Shown: in pieces, positions 1-8,031 of the stretch | How positions within the stretch are numbered: the stretch's first letter is position 1 | Layout: every line of letters starts with the position of its first letter | From: G963674685 sp964591275 | GTDB taxonomy: Bacteria; Lernaellota; Lernaellaia; JACKCT01 | Assembly (NCBI GenBank): GCA_964591275.1 | Contig: CAZQAE010000062.1 | Location: 1 to 28,905 of the forward strand | Direction: 5' to 3' | Length of the DNA: 28,905 nucleotides | The notes under the pieces: generated by a model | Told to the model about the DNA's origin: nothing | What the model saw: the letters and a program-made list of their open reading frames with translations, nothing else | The model's database searches: none | Made by a program: the position numbers and the translations under genes

Positions 1-527
1 TTTCCGCTTTATCGCGTAACTCCAGGTTTGCCGGAAATTTCCGCCGCGCTTCCGCTTTGACCACTGCTCCATCTGCTCGCCGATCGTTTTCGCCACCCGC
101 TCCACATTCTTGGCGCTGACGGCGATCCCGGCATAGACTTTCAGATCTTCGCATCCTTTCGTGAATGTGGACTGCCTTCCGGCCCGCGCCATCATCCTTC
201 GAAGGCCCGGCGTCCGGGTTGTGCCCGCCACGTCCAATTCCTCATCGCCGGGGTATCACGTTTTCCTGCAGGATGGGCAGACGAACATCGAACGCGACCA
301 GGACACGGGACCGAGGATCGACAAAAGAGCCTTGCTCTTGAGTCCCTTGCTTTCCATCGGCATACCGCAAGAACAGACGAGCGCTTCAGGCCGTTTTCCC
401 GAGCCGATGGCGCGCAGCAAGGCCGACAGCGCCTTGGCTCCGGCGCAAAGGACTGCGGCGCGTATGCTACTTTCCCACGCCTCCAGGTCGGCGCTTCCCG
501 CCTTTGACGCCTTTTTGAGAATGCGCC
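1..527 (-). pseudogene. ISKra4-like transposase, N-terminal part, with internal stop; runs off window edge
   Basis: Read on the minus strand from about 525 down to 1, one frame gives a continuous transposase-like sequence. A zinc-ribbon-like part has CSCGMPM and CPSCRKT, then comes an in-frame TGA (258-256), and the same frame continues with YPGDEELDV, GTTRTPGLRRMMARAG and GIAVSAKNVERVAKTIGEQM. The order CxC...CxxC, then DEEL, then a TPG-RRMMAR motif, then the 'aGi.vS.k.veR' motif is what I associate with the N-terminal half of ISKra4-family transposases. The frame has no ATG start next to the upstream ORF, because a stop lies at 537-535 and is followed only by non-ATG codons. Together with the internal TGA this suggests a decayed copy. 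The catalytic C-terminal half lies outside the window. Family assignment is from memory of the motif pattern. Confidence 0.6.
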
Positions 528-887
528 TTACTTCTTAGTCTTGCTCGATGGCGACCGGTGCCGTTTTTTTTTCGACGAGTGCTTTAGCTCTTCACACAAG
601 GCCTCTCCAATTTCCCGCAATTCCCTGGTCAATTGCTCGAAGCGCCTGAAGTTGTCGATCTGCTGTTGGTATTTTGCGACTTCCTTCAGGCTCTTGAGCC
701 TTTTGGAGACGGTCTTTCCTCCTTCTTTGAAAGTGTAGAGGGGGTAAGGTCCGCGCTGCACCAGTTCGCCTTCCTTGTTTTTGCCCTCCCTATACTGCTG
801 AACAATGCTTCCCCGTCTCATGCGATCCAGACTCGCTAATTCGGACAGGATGTCTTTGCGTCTTGCCGTGAGATCATTTGAAGCCAT
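528..887 (-). CDS. Small IS-accessory protein (DUF6788-like)
   Basis: This ORF encodes a 119-residue basic, helical protein. It begins with a coiled-coil-like segment (ARRKDILSELASLDRMRRGS), has a central segment with RGPYPLYTFKEGGKTVSKR, then another helix (YQQQIDNFRRFEQLTRELRE), and ends in a Lys/Arg-rich tail. The pattern 'MRRGS...RGPY....GKTVSKR' resembles the small DUF6788 proteins often found beside transposases. It lies just ahead of the transposase remnant in the same orientation, so it probably belongs to the same insertion sequence. An upstream ATG at 899 overlaps the ribosome-binding site GGAGGG. The ATG at 887 sits at proper spacing behind GGAGGG, so I choose it. Function is unknown; a DNA-binding or regulatory role in transposition is only a guess. 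Confidence 0.6.
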   Translation of the reverse strand: MASNDLTARRKDILSELASLDRMRRGSIVQQYREGKNKEGELVQRGPYPLYTFKEGGKTVSKRLKSLKEVAKYQQQIDNFRRFEQLTRELREIGEALCEELKHSSKKKRHRSPSSKTKK

Positions 888-900
888 TTTACCCTCCATA

Positions 901-919
901 TGTAGTATGCATTACTACA
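901..919. promoter_or_regulatory. 7-bp inverted repeat upstream of the IS accessory ORF
   Basis: TGTAGTA (901-907) and TACTACA (913-919) form a perfect inverted repeat with a 5-bp TGCAT spacer. It starts 13 bp upstream of the chosen start codon of the minus-strand small ORF. It could be an operator or a structure in the mRNA leader; no further evidence. Confidence 0.35.
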
Positions 920-1216
920 TCATTACAGCCAAATAAAAAGAGCAAGAATAAAAACCCACTTCTGTGACGTACACCCCATGCTGATTGACAAGAAGAATGG
1001 GTGAGAGTAAAAGAAGCACGGTGATCACGAGGGGAAAAATTTCCAGCATTTATCGATCAGACAATCAATGGCGGAGCTGCGAATCCGTTACCCAAACCGC
1101 AGGAAAAATTGAAAAGGACCGTGAGATTTATTGCTTAAAGCATCGAATATCGTTGTCCAATGCAGGTTATATGAGCAAGCTGGTGCAGCATGCTCACATG
1201 TTGAATAAAATTTTAT
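920..1216. other. Intergenic region before the transporter gene; no gene seen
   Basis: This stretch lies between the insertion-sequence edge and the MFS transporter. It contains a 77-codon open frame without a ribosome-binding site or recognisable protein character, which I do not accept as a gene. I found no convincing -35/-10 pair. The outer end of the insertion sequence probably lies here, but no terminal repeat can be confirmed because the other end is outside the window. Confidence 0.4.
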
Positions 1217-1227
1217 GAGGAGGTGTC

Positions 1228-2490
1228 ATGGTGAAAAATAAGAACATTGGCTGGCGGGTGACGTTCGCGGGCGTGGGCGTCAATCTTGCTTTGGGTGTCT
1301 TGTACACATGGAGTGTGATTGCACACGGCATTCCCGAGGAGTGGGGATGGAGTGCGGCTGACAAAGCCTTGCCTTACTCCGTAGCATGTTTCGTGTTCGC
1401 CTTGGCCATGATCCCGGCTGGTCGCATACAGGATCGTTTCGGACCGCGATGGGTTGTCACGGTCGGCGGCGTTCTGATGGGAGGCGGCTTGATTTTTTCA
1501 TCTATGGTGGGCTCCTGGCTTTGGGGCTTCGTCATCGGGTTTGGCGTTATTACGGGTATGGGCATCGGATTTGGGTATGCTTCAGCGACCCCTCCGGCGG
1601 TAAAATGGTTTCCCCCGGCTAAAACCGGCATGATCGCCGGTCTCGTGGTCGCCGGATTCGGCCTGGCTTCCGTGTACATCGCTCCGCTTGCGACATCTCT
1701 TCTCAGAAATGTCGGCTTGGCGGATACACTGTTTTATTTGGGCATCGGCTTTATGGTAGTCGTTGTTGTGCTTGCGCAATTTATAAAGAATCCACCGCCC
1801 GGATACGTTCCGGAAGGTGTCAAACCGGCCAAAACAGGGTCTCCAGCCTCGAAGGGCTCTGTGGACAAAAACTGGAAGGAAATGATAAAAACCTCTCAGT
1901 TCTGGCTGCTTTGGACCATGTATGCGTTCGGTTCGGCTACCGGTCTTATGTTGATCGGCATCGCCACGCCACTCGGCAAAGCTTCTCTCGGCGAAGCCGC
2001 GTTCTGGGCGGTTGTGCTTCTTTCCGTGGGCAATGCCGGAGGACGTATCCTGGCGGGAACGCTGTCGGACAAACTTGGCCGCCAGTGGACGATGTTCGGC
2101 GCGTATGTCCTTCAGGCATTTATGATTATCACTTTGATTTTCGTGCAGAACAGCGCCATCATGCTCCTGCTCATTATCATGATTGCCGGTGCTAACTACG
2201 GCGCGAACCTGGCTCTTTTCCCGTCGGCGACAAAAGATTACTTCGGCCTTAAAAATTTCGGCCTCAACTACGGCGTTATGTTCACGGCCTGGGGCGTGGG
2301 TGGTCTTATCCTGCCTCGCATCAATGGTATGATCATCGACGCGACCGGAAACTCGAGGATTACGTTTGTTGTGGCCGCCATTTTGATGGTTCTCGCCGCA
2401 CTCCTTACATTCGTCAGCCGCGCCGTGTCCAATCGGTCACAGGACAATGAAGAGATCGAAGCAGCCGAACCGGCTGGAGTGAAAGCGTAG
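1228..2490 (+). CDS. MFS transporter, oxalate/formate antiporter (OFA)-like family
   Basis: This is a 420-residue polytopic inner-membrane protein with about 12 hydrophobic segments and a central cytoplasmic loop near residues 190-215 (PPPGYVPEG...). N-terminal features typical of the OFA branch of the major facilitator superfamily are GVNLALGVLYTWSV, the loop motif GRIQDRFGPRWV after the second helix, and GMGIGFGYASATPPAVKWFPP. The second half has the matching loop SDKLGRQWT. The family carries small carboxylates such as oxalate, formate, lactate or acetate. The gene starts at ATG 1228 behind a strong AGGAGGT (1217-1223). The acetyl-CoA synthetase gene follows on the same strand after 103 bp, so uptake of acetate or a related monocarboxylate is the natural inference. 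The true substrate cannot be read from sequence. Confidence 0.85.
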   Translation: MVKNKNIGWRVTFAGVGVNLALGVLYTWSVIAHGIPEEWGWSAADKALPYSVACFVFALAMIPAGRIQDRFGPRWVVTVGGVLMGGGLIFSSMVGSWLWGFVIGFGVITGMGIGFGYASATPPAVKWFPPAKTGMIAGLVVAGFGLASVYIAPLATSLLRNVGLADTLFYLGIGFMVVVVVLAQFIKNPPPGYVPEGVKPAKTGSPASKGSVDKNWKEMIKTSQFWLLWTMYAFGSATGLMLIGIATPLGKASLGEAAFWAVVLLSVGNAGGRILAGTLSDKLGRQWTMFGAYVLQAFMIITLIFVQNSAIMLLLIIMIAGANYGANLALFPSATKDYFGLKNFGLNYGVMFTAWGVGGLILPRINGMIIDATGNSRITFVVAAILMVLAALLTFVSRAVSNRSQDNEEIEAAEPAGVKA

Positions 2491-2513
2491 TCGGAATAAA
2501 AAAACGGTATATC

Positions 2514-2535
2514 TTGATTGAAGGATTTCAATCAA
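2514..2535 (+). other. Perfect 9-bp hairpin between transporter and acs
   Basis: TTGATTGAA (2514-2522), loop GGAT, TTCAATCAA (2527-2535). No T-run follows, so it does not look like an intrinsic terminator. It is more likely an mRNA-stabilising or processing element that sets the relative expression of the two genes. Confidence 0.5.
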
Positions 2536-2593
2536 TGGAAAGCAACAAAGTTAAACAGGTCCATTCATTTTAACAATTGCAGAGGAGGATGTC

Positions 2594-4558
2594 ATGAGTG
2601 AATTCAAGTACCACGCACCGGATAAATTCCGCGATAAAGCCTGGGTCAAATCCATGGAAGAGTATAAAGCCATGTACAAGAAATCCATCGATGATCCCGA
2701 GGCTTTCTGGGGCGAAGTCGCCAATGACTTCACCTGGTTCGAAAAGTGGGACAAGGTTTGGGATTACAACTACGACATTCGTAAAGGTCCCGTGAAAATC
2801 GAATGGTTCAAGGGCGGAAAAACCAATATAACCGTCAACTGCCTTGACCGTCACCTGGAAAGCCGCAAAGATCAGGTCGCCATCATTTGGGAAGGCAACG
2901 ACCCGAAAGAAGACAGACAAATCACCTACGGCGAGCTTTACACTGAAGTCAACAAGTTCGCCAATGTCCTCAAATCCAAGGGCGTGAAAAAAGGCGATCG
3001 CGTTTCCATTTACATGCCGATGGTTCCGGAACTCGCCATCGCTATGCTGGCCACTGCGCGTATCGGCGCTATCCACAGCATCGTATTTGGTGGATTCTCT
3101 TCGGAAGCTCTTGCGGATCGTATCGTCGATTCGACCTGCAGGATTCTGATCACCACCGATGGCGTTTATCGCGGCAAAAAAGCTATCCCACTGAAGGGCA
3201 ATGCCGACAAAGCCATGGAGATCTGCAAGACTCAACACAATCATGATGTCGACGCCTGTATCGTTGTCAATCGCACAGGCCAGGATATACCGATGGTTGA
3301 CGGTCGCGATTACTACTGGAACGATCTTATGGCGGATGCCGCAGCCGAATGTGAGCCTGAGAAGATGGACGCGGAAGATCCGCTGTTTATTCTTTATACG
3401 TCCGGTTCCACAGGCAAGCCCAAAGGCGTGCAGCACACTGTCGGCGGTTACATGGTCTTTACCGGCGCGACGTTCAAGCATGTATTTGACTATCATGACG
3501 GTGATATCTGGTGGTGCACGGCGGACATCGGTTGGGTCACCGGCCACAGCTACATCGTCTACGGACCGCTTTCCCAGGGCGCCACGACGGTTATGTTCGA
3601 AGGCATTCCCACATACCCCGATCCCGGTCGCTTTTGGGGTGTCGTGGACAAATGGAAGGTTACCCAGTTCTATACAGCCCCCACGGCCATTCGCGCTCTC
3701 ATGAAGGAAGGCGAGGAGTGGGTCAACAAATACGATCTCAGCTCACTGCGCCTTCTCGGTTCCGTCGGCGAACCGATCAACCCTGAAGCCTGGATGTGGT
3801 ACTGGAGCAAGGTGGGTAAAGAACAGTGCCCCATCGTGGATACATGGTGGCAGACTGAGACGGGCGGCATCCTGATTACGCCTCTGCCTTATGCGATCGA
3901 TCAAAAACCCGGCAGCGCCACGCTTCCCTTCTTCGGCGTCAACCCGGCGATTCTGGACGATCAGGGCAATGAGCTCGAAGGTGCAACCAATGGCGTTCTG
4001 GCGCTCAAACAACCGTGGCCAGGACAGATGCGCACCTTGTACGGCGATCATAAGCGTTTTGAGGAAACCTATTTCCAGATGTTCCCCGGTTTCTATTTCT
4101 CGGGCGACGGCTGCCGCCGCGATGAAGACGGTTACTACTGGATTACGGGCCGCGTCGATGACGTGATCAACGTGTCCGGTCACCGCATGGGTACGGCTGA
4201 AGTAGAATCGGCCCTCGTTTCTCATCCCGATGTGGCTGAGGCCGCAGTGGTCGGTTTCCCGCATGAAATCAAAGGCCAGGGGATCTATGCATATGTCACC
4301 CTGATCACCGGTCGCGAGGCGTCTGACGCCTTGAAAGCCGATCTGGTGAAGCATGTGCGCATTGAAATCGGCCCGATCGCCTCTCCCGATCGCATTCATT
4401 TCACGCCTGGTCTGCCGAAGACCCGTTCCGGCAAGATCATGCGTCGCATTCTGCGCAAAATCGCCGCGGATGAATTCGACAACTTGGGTGACACGTCCAC
4501 TCTGGCGGATCCCAGTGTCGTGGAAAATTTGATCGCAGGGCACAAAGTATCGAAATAG
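2594..4558 (+). CDS. acs: Acetyl-CoA synthetase (AMP-forming)
   Basis: This 654-residue cytoplasmic enzyme of the adenylate-forming family makes acetyl-CoA from acetate, ATP and CoA via acetyl-AMP. Family motifs are present in order: the phosphate-binding loop YTSGSTGKPKG (268-278), WWQTETGG (418-425, adenine/acyl pocket), SGDG (503-506) and GRVDDVINVSGHR (the hinge to the C-terminal domain). The C-terminal SGKIMRR contains Lys614, which matches the catalytic lysine that is reversibly acetylated in Salmonella Acs (Lys609). Length is normal for the family (about 650). The start is fixed by GAGGAGG 8 nt upstream of the ATG. It probably works with the preceding transporter in acetate assimilation, and a terminator follows. 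Propionyl-CoA synthetase is a less likely alternative given the close match to acetate-type motifs. Confidence 0.95.
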   Translation: MSEFKYHAPDKFRDKAWVKSMEEYKAMYKKSIDDPEAFWGEVANDFTWFEKWDKVWDYNYDIRKGPVKIEWFKGGKTNITVNCLDRHLESRKDQVAIIWEGNDPKEDRQITYGELYTEVNKFANVLKSKGVKKGDRVSIYMPMVPELAIAMLATARIGAIHSIVFGGFSSEALADRIVDSTCRILITTDGVYRGKKAIPLKGNADKAMEICKTQHNHDVDACIVVNRTGQDIPMVDGRDYYWNDLMADAAAECEPEKMDAEDPLFILYTSGSTGKPKGVQHTVGGYMVFTGATFKHVFDYHDGDIWWCTADIGWVTGHSYIVYGPLSQGATTVMFEGIPTYPDPGRFWGVVDKWKVTQFYTAPTAIRALMKEGEEWVNKYDLSSLRLLGSVGEPINPEAWMWYWSKVGKEQCPIVDTWWQTETGGILITPLPYAIDQKPGSATLPFFGVNPAILDDQGNELEGATNGVLALKQPWPGQMRTLYGDHKRFEETYFQMFPGFYFSGDGCRRDEDGYYWITGRVDDVINVSGHRMGTAEVESALVSHPDVAEAAVVGFPHEIKGQGIYAYVTLITGREASDALKADLVKHVRIEIGPIASPDRIHFTPGLPKTRSGKIMRRILRKIAADEFDNLGDTSTLADPSVVENLIAGHKVSK

Positions 4559-4618
4559 CTTAACTGACTAATTCCCGGCCGCTTGCGGCGTAGGATACTT
4601 AATAACCGAATTTGAACA

Positions 4619-4644
4619 CCCCGCCGCTTGCGGCGGGGTTTTTT
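4619..4644 (+). terminator. Rho-independent terminator after acs
   Basis: CCCCGCCG (4619-4626), loop CTTG, CGGCGGGG (4631-4638), followed by six T residues (4639-4644). It is a textbook intrinsic terminator 60 bp after the acs stop. A weaker sequence related to its stem (GGCCGCTTGCGGC) lies just upstream near 4578-4590. Confidence 0.9.
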
Positions 4645-4775
4645 ATTGAAGGGCGTCGGCTGTTATCCAGTCGGTCGGCGCCGCGTGCGTCAGTTCATCC
4701 GCCACGCGCTCGGCGTCGCCGACAGTCTTGCGCGTGACCTTCAGGAGGTCGCGGTAGAGTTTCATCCGCGCCGAT
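4643..4775 (-). pseudogene. Transposase scrap (ISNCY/IS5-like), internal fragment
   Basis: On the minus strand a short frame reads KLYRDLLKVTRKTVGDAERV followed by ADEL. This resembles the helical segment 'YR.L..vTR.TV..AE' found in the middle of ISNCY/IS5-like transposases. Only about 40 codons remain, without start or catalytic residues. The similarity fades near 4760-4775, exactly where the truncated plus-strand exported protein begins, so this scrap probably marks an old insertion or deletion junction. The assignment rests on a short motif. Confidence 0.35.
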
Positions 4776-5811
4776 GCTTTTCGGCGGCGTGTGGGTTCCG
4801 TCTTCGCTGCAATGGCGCGAGGAATGCGAATCAAGCTACTGCGCGAATCTGGAATGGTACGCCTGCGACGGCGATGGCGACCTGTCCGGCGGGCGCGTGT
4901 ATTTTACGGATACGCCCGCCGATCTATTTCCGCTGTCCATGACCTGGGATGAGCTTCTTCCCATCAATGCGGATGTGGATGATTGCGGCGCGCCGTACGG
5001 GCCCATCGAAGTGGGCGTGCTTTTGTCCGAGTGGATGTTTGAAAGCGGGCCGGGAACCTATGAGGCGCGTGCGACAATTGAATCCACGGACGTTTTGGGC
5101 AACTACAGCAACCGCCTGGATGATATTTCGCTGGAAATCCTCTACGAACCAACCACAACGAGCACCACAAGTACTACGAGTACTACGAGTACTTCGAGCA
5201 CTACGAGTACTTCGACGACAACATCCACAACGACGCAGGAACCGACAACTACGACGACTTCCAGTTCCACCTCAACAAGCTCATCGACGAGTTCGACTAC
5301 TACGAGTTCCTCCACATCTACAAGCACAAGCACAACGACTTCGACTTTGACTTCCACGAGTACAACAACCAGCACGACAACCACAACATCGACGACAACG
5401 AGCACGACGACAACGACATCCACAACGACGACGACCGAGGAACCGACAACCACGACGGTGATGACGACGACGTCAACAACAACGACAACTGACGACGCAG
5501 ATGACGATACAGACGATGACGACAGCCTCGATGATGACAGCCTCGATGATGACTCACTGGACGACGATAACGAGGAATGCGTGTACTGCGAGGAAAACGA
5601 TCATTGCTATTACGGCATGGGCGAAGGGTATTGGTGCGTGGATAATTGCTGCCGCTACATTCCCGACTATGACGATGACGGCGATGATGATTCCATAAAT
5701 GACGACACATCCGACGATGATTTAGATGCCGATGACGACACTGAGCCGCAGGGCATGGACAGCGAAGGCGATACGCACGGCGGAACTTATTGCGGAAACA
5801 AATGGTTTTGA
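4774..5811 (+). CDS. Exported-type Thr/Ser-rich and Asp-rich protein, N-terminus missing
   Basis: The open frame (345 codons from ATG 4774) has three parts. The first, about residues 1-126, is a globular segment with Cys20-range cysteines and an end like a beta-sandwich domain (TYEARATIESTDVLGNYSN). The second, about 127-240, is an almost pure Thr/Ser mucin-like stretch built from simple repeats. The third is an acidic tail with DDDSL repeats and a cysteine cluster (CVYC...HCYYG...WCVDNCC), then more Asp. The composition is that of a secreted or surface protein. However, there is no signal peptide, no ribosome-binding site worth the name, and an in-frame stop at 4735. The reading frame begins at the edge of the transposase scrap, so I infer that the original 5' end was lost. 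Probably a truncated remnant; function unknown. Confidence 0.55.
   Translation: MLFGGVWVPSSLQWREECESSYCANLEWYACDGDGDLSGGRVYFTDTPADLFPLSMTWDELLPINADVDDCGAPYGPIEVGVLLSEWMFESGPGTYEARATIESTDVLGNYSNRLDDISLEILYEPTTTSTTSTTSTTSTSSTTSTSTTTSTTTQEPTTTTTSSSTSTSSSTSSTTTSSSTSTSTSTTTSTLTSTSTTTSTTTTTSTTTSTTTTTSTTTTTEEPTTTTVMTTTSTTTTTDDADDDTDDDDSLDDDSLDDDSLDDDNEECVYCEENDHCYYGMGEGYWCVDNCCRYIPDYDDDGDDDSINDDTSDDDLDADDDTEPQGMDSEGDTHGGTYCGNKWF
5155..5490 (+). repeat. Low-complexity ACN/TCN trinucleotide tract (Thr/Ser coding)
   Basis: About 335 bp consist almost only of codons for Thr and Ser arranged as short direct repeats (for example repeated ACTACGAGT). The tract encodes the mucin-like segment of the protein above. 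Such DNA is prone to slippage and to assembly error. Confidence 0.85.
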
Positions 5812-6137
5812 TGATGAGCAAAACACAAATATCGCAAATGAGGGGCCATTTATTCCTTTTTATTTTCCGTCAAAAAGCTAAAGTGGTTTATGACATATAT
5901 TCTCTATATAGCTGTTTTATATATATATTACTATATTCAGCATTTATTTGTTTAATGGCTTGCAATAATATTTTGACAATGCTACGATGAGTACTATAAG
6001 TGAAAGTGGGCAAACGAAAGCGTAGTTGGGGCGATGTTGATGAATCGAATTACTTATCGGTGCTTCGAGCAGACTTTAAATCCGAGTGAACCGGGCAAAC
6101 TTGCGACGCAAATTGCCAACTCGATAGGAAGTGTGAA
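5812..6137. other. AT-rich intergenic region with one promoter; no gene seen
   Basis: The base composition drops sharply after the upstream gene (runs such as TATATATATA near 5920-5935). The only element I can support is the promoter at 5973-6000. The remaining leader, about 130 nt, contains two copies of GGGCAAAC (6008-6015, 6093-6100), but I could not fold it into a known riboswitch. Confidence 0.5.
5973..6000 (+). promoter_or_regulatory. Sigma70-type promoter for the AT-rich lipoprotein gene
   Basis: A perfect -35 TTGACA (5973-5978), 16-bp spacer and -10 TATAAG (5995-6000). The predicted start of transcription is near 6007, which leaves a leader of about 130 nt before the ATG at 6138. Confidence 0.6.
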
Positions 6138-7798
6138 ATGAAGACAATGAAATCAAACTTAGGCCGGTTGTTCAGGTCTTCTCCTGGCAGCTATTTTGTT
6201 TTCCCCAAAAATATTGTTTCGCTTGTTTTCCAATCTTTGCTTTTGCTTGCCTGATTGCCATTTCCGCTTGTAGCGACGGAAGTGAAGGCAGCGAAGCGGA
6301 TGCCACGGATATTGAGGCGTCGGTTTCATCCGACACCCAGGACGAAGAAATTTCGACTCCCTCTCCGATTAATCCGGAACTCTTGAAAAAATATGGCCCC
6401 AAAATTATGGAATATTTTCCAAATGGAGATGTGCCGTCAGTTGTCTCTGATAGTCGGCAAAAAGTTGAAGAGAAACTAAAACTCCTCAACTTTAAAAGCC
6501 TACCTAGTCATGATAGGTTCAACATTTTGAAAGACTCCAACAAATTAACACATAAGTGCGCTGCAGAACAGTATATTAATGAAAGTGACATGGATTACAT
6601 CGAAAACATTCTATGGAAAACCAGTGATATGGATGAGAAAAGAATTGCTCAATCTATTATATCATTTTATGACAACACTAAAAGCTTTGGCATTCTCAAA
6701 AAACATATCGAAAACTATAATAGCAAAATTGTTTTAGAAAAAAATTGTTTTATATTTAACGATGCAATTAAATCGATGGGGAATGTTGCTGCCAGTGGGT
6801 CAGAAGATGCGCTAAATTACCTCATTGATGGTACTGATAATAGGACTTGGTTAAAAAAGGGGTACAAATTTGATATTAATGACCATGGTTGGAGTCAGGA
6901 TATCCAATCTCGTTCTTTCGTTAGAAGCTCAATAATCGGGCTTGGGTATTCTGGACGAATTCAAGCCAAAACCTCCTTAATCAATTTATACACGGAATTT
7001 CAATCAAATGAAGCAAAATTCCTATACGGCAATGCACTTCGTGAAATTACACTACATGTAGTTGGAGCAATCGCAAATATTGAAAAATCTAGTTTATTTG
7101 GAAGCGATTCCCTTTTTTGGGACTATCAGAAATTCCAACGGCAAATTACTTTTCCGCAAATACAGAGAGTCACTTTTGTTGATAATAATCCCAATCTGAA
7201 TTACAAGAATGCGAAAATATTGGGTTTCAGTGGCGCAATACTATGCGCTAGTGATATTAAGTTTTTTAAGAATGGCGATATTTCTGAACACCTGTACAAT
7301 AATAAATACAGTCATAAAAAGTGGGCGCTTGCAATTGGCTTAAATGATCGGGGATTTTATTCTGAATATTTAATCTACGTCCTTGAAAGTCTATACACTG
7401 GAGAAGTTAAGGAAAACCATTTTCTTGGCCTAATGCAAATTCTTCCTGCTCTAGGTCACAGTGCACGTGATGGTGGATTGGAAGCTCAAGAATATCTGAA
7501 GAAATCATGTTTTCCTGAGAAGTGGCTAAAGAACAAAGTGAAGTGGCACTTCAATGAGTACAAGGGTGAGAAACTGGCCATTGCTTTGGCTCGTTCAGGA
7601 ATATGGGGTTTAGGATATTGGGCTTCAGATGAATCATTGAAAATTCTAAAGCGATTACAGGAGGAATACGCCAAGAAGGATCTTAGCAAGTATTTTGAAA
7701 GGGACATTTCTCGAGCAATTTCTATTGCTAATAATATTAAAACGCATGGAGCTGAATCGGCACTGAGTATTGACACGGGATTTGAAGTCAACAGATAA
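6138..7798 (+). pseudogene. Helical-repeat lipoprotein of unknown function, frameshift in signal peptide
   Basis: The long frame ends at 7798 and is open upstream to a stop at 6134, but it has no ATG, GTG or TTG before 6383. It contains a lipobox-like LIAISAC (Cys codon 6269-6271) followed by an acidic linker. A well-placed ATG at 6138 (AGGAAG 8 nt upstream) opens a different frame coding for MKTMKSNLGRLFR and a hydrophobic run ending SLLLLA at a TGA (6252). Joining the two frames gives a normal lipoprotein signal peptide, so one base is probably missing near the T-runs at 6236-6244. The mature part, about 500 residues, is helical with HEAT-like repeats (for example SFVRSSIIGLGYSGRIQAKT and ITLHVVGAIANIE). 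It is much more AT-rich than its neighbours, which suggests recent acquisition. Alternatives are a sequencing error or programmed frameshifting. Confidence 0.6.
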
Positions 7799-7812
7799 TG
7801 GAGGTAACCATA

Positions 7813-7971
7813 ATGCGCTTACAAACAAAATGCACTGTATGTATTTCAATCCTGGCTTTAGTGTTGTTATTTCATGTTATAACCGCACATGCTGTTTCTC
7901 TGAAAATCAGAAGGCATGCCGACGTTTCAGATAAATACGACCATAATTATATAAATAGCATAATTCAATAA
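7813..7971 (+). pseudogene. 5' fragment of a secreted trypsin-like protease gene
   Basis: ATG 7813 lies behind GGAGGT (7800-7805) and encodes 52 residues before a TAA. Residues 1-27 are a clear Sec signal peptide (basic start, hydrophobic CISILALVLLFHVIT, cleavage after AHA). The mature part begins VSLKIRRHADVSDKYDHNYI. The pattern 'iRhd.sD..Y...' resembles the first residues of secreted trypsin-like serine protease domains, but the frame ends at once, and the palindrome and transposase debris follow within 3 bp. I infer that the rest of the gene was removed. The start is 14 bp after the upstream lipoprotein stop, so the two were probably co-transcribed. A genuine small secreted peptide cannot be excluded. 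Confidence 0.45.
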
Positions 7972-7973
7972 TT

Positions 7974-7986
7974 GGTGACAGTCACC
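7974..7986. repeat. Palindrome GGTGACAGTCACC, REP/RAYT-associated end
   Basis: A perfect 13-bp palindrome immediately after the truncated protease frame. It is of the 'ggtgacagtcacc' type often seen beside REP-associated tyrosine transposase genes. It probably marks one end of the debris element that extends to about 8294. Confidence 0.5.
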
Positions 7987-8031
7987 TATTATTCGTGAAA
8001 TATGCGCGAATTGTACGAATATAAAATATCC

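Noticed and set aside
950..964. 15-nt match (AAAAACCCACTTCTG) to the minus strand at 14764-14778
   Set aside because: About one such match is expected by chance between two strands of a 29-kb window, and the A-run lowers complexity further.
985..1218. 77-codon open frame before the transporter
   Set aside because: No ribosome-binding site, no recognisable composition, and it lies in an intergenic region beside an insertion-sequence edge.
5142..5453. Val-rich minus-strand frame opposite the Thr/Ser tract
   Set aside because: It is the antisense reading of a simple trinucleotide repeat. The same holds for Ser-, Val- or Ile-rich frames opposite the Asp repeats (9317-10039, 13915-14748, 24949-25566).
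6008..6112. GGGCAAAC ... GACGCAAA, suggestive of a cyclic-di-GMP riboswitch
   Set aside because: The GAAA tetraloop stem and the second receptor arm are not present, so the required fold cannot be drawn.
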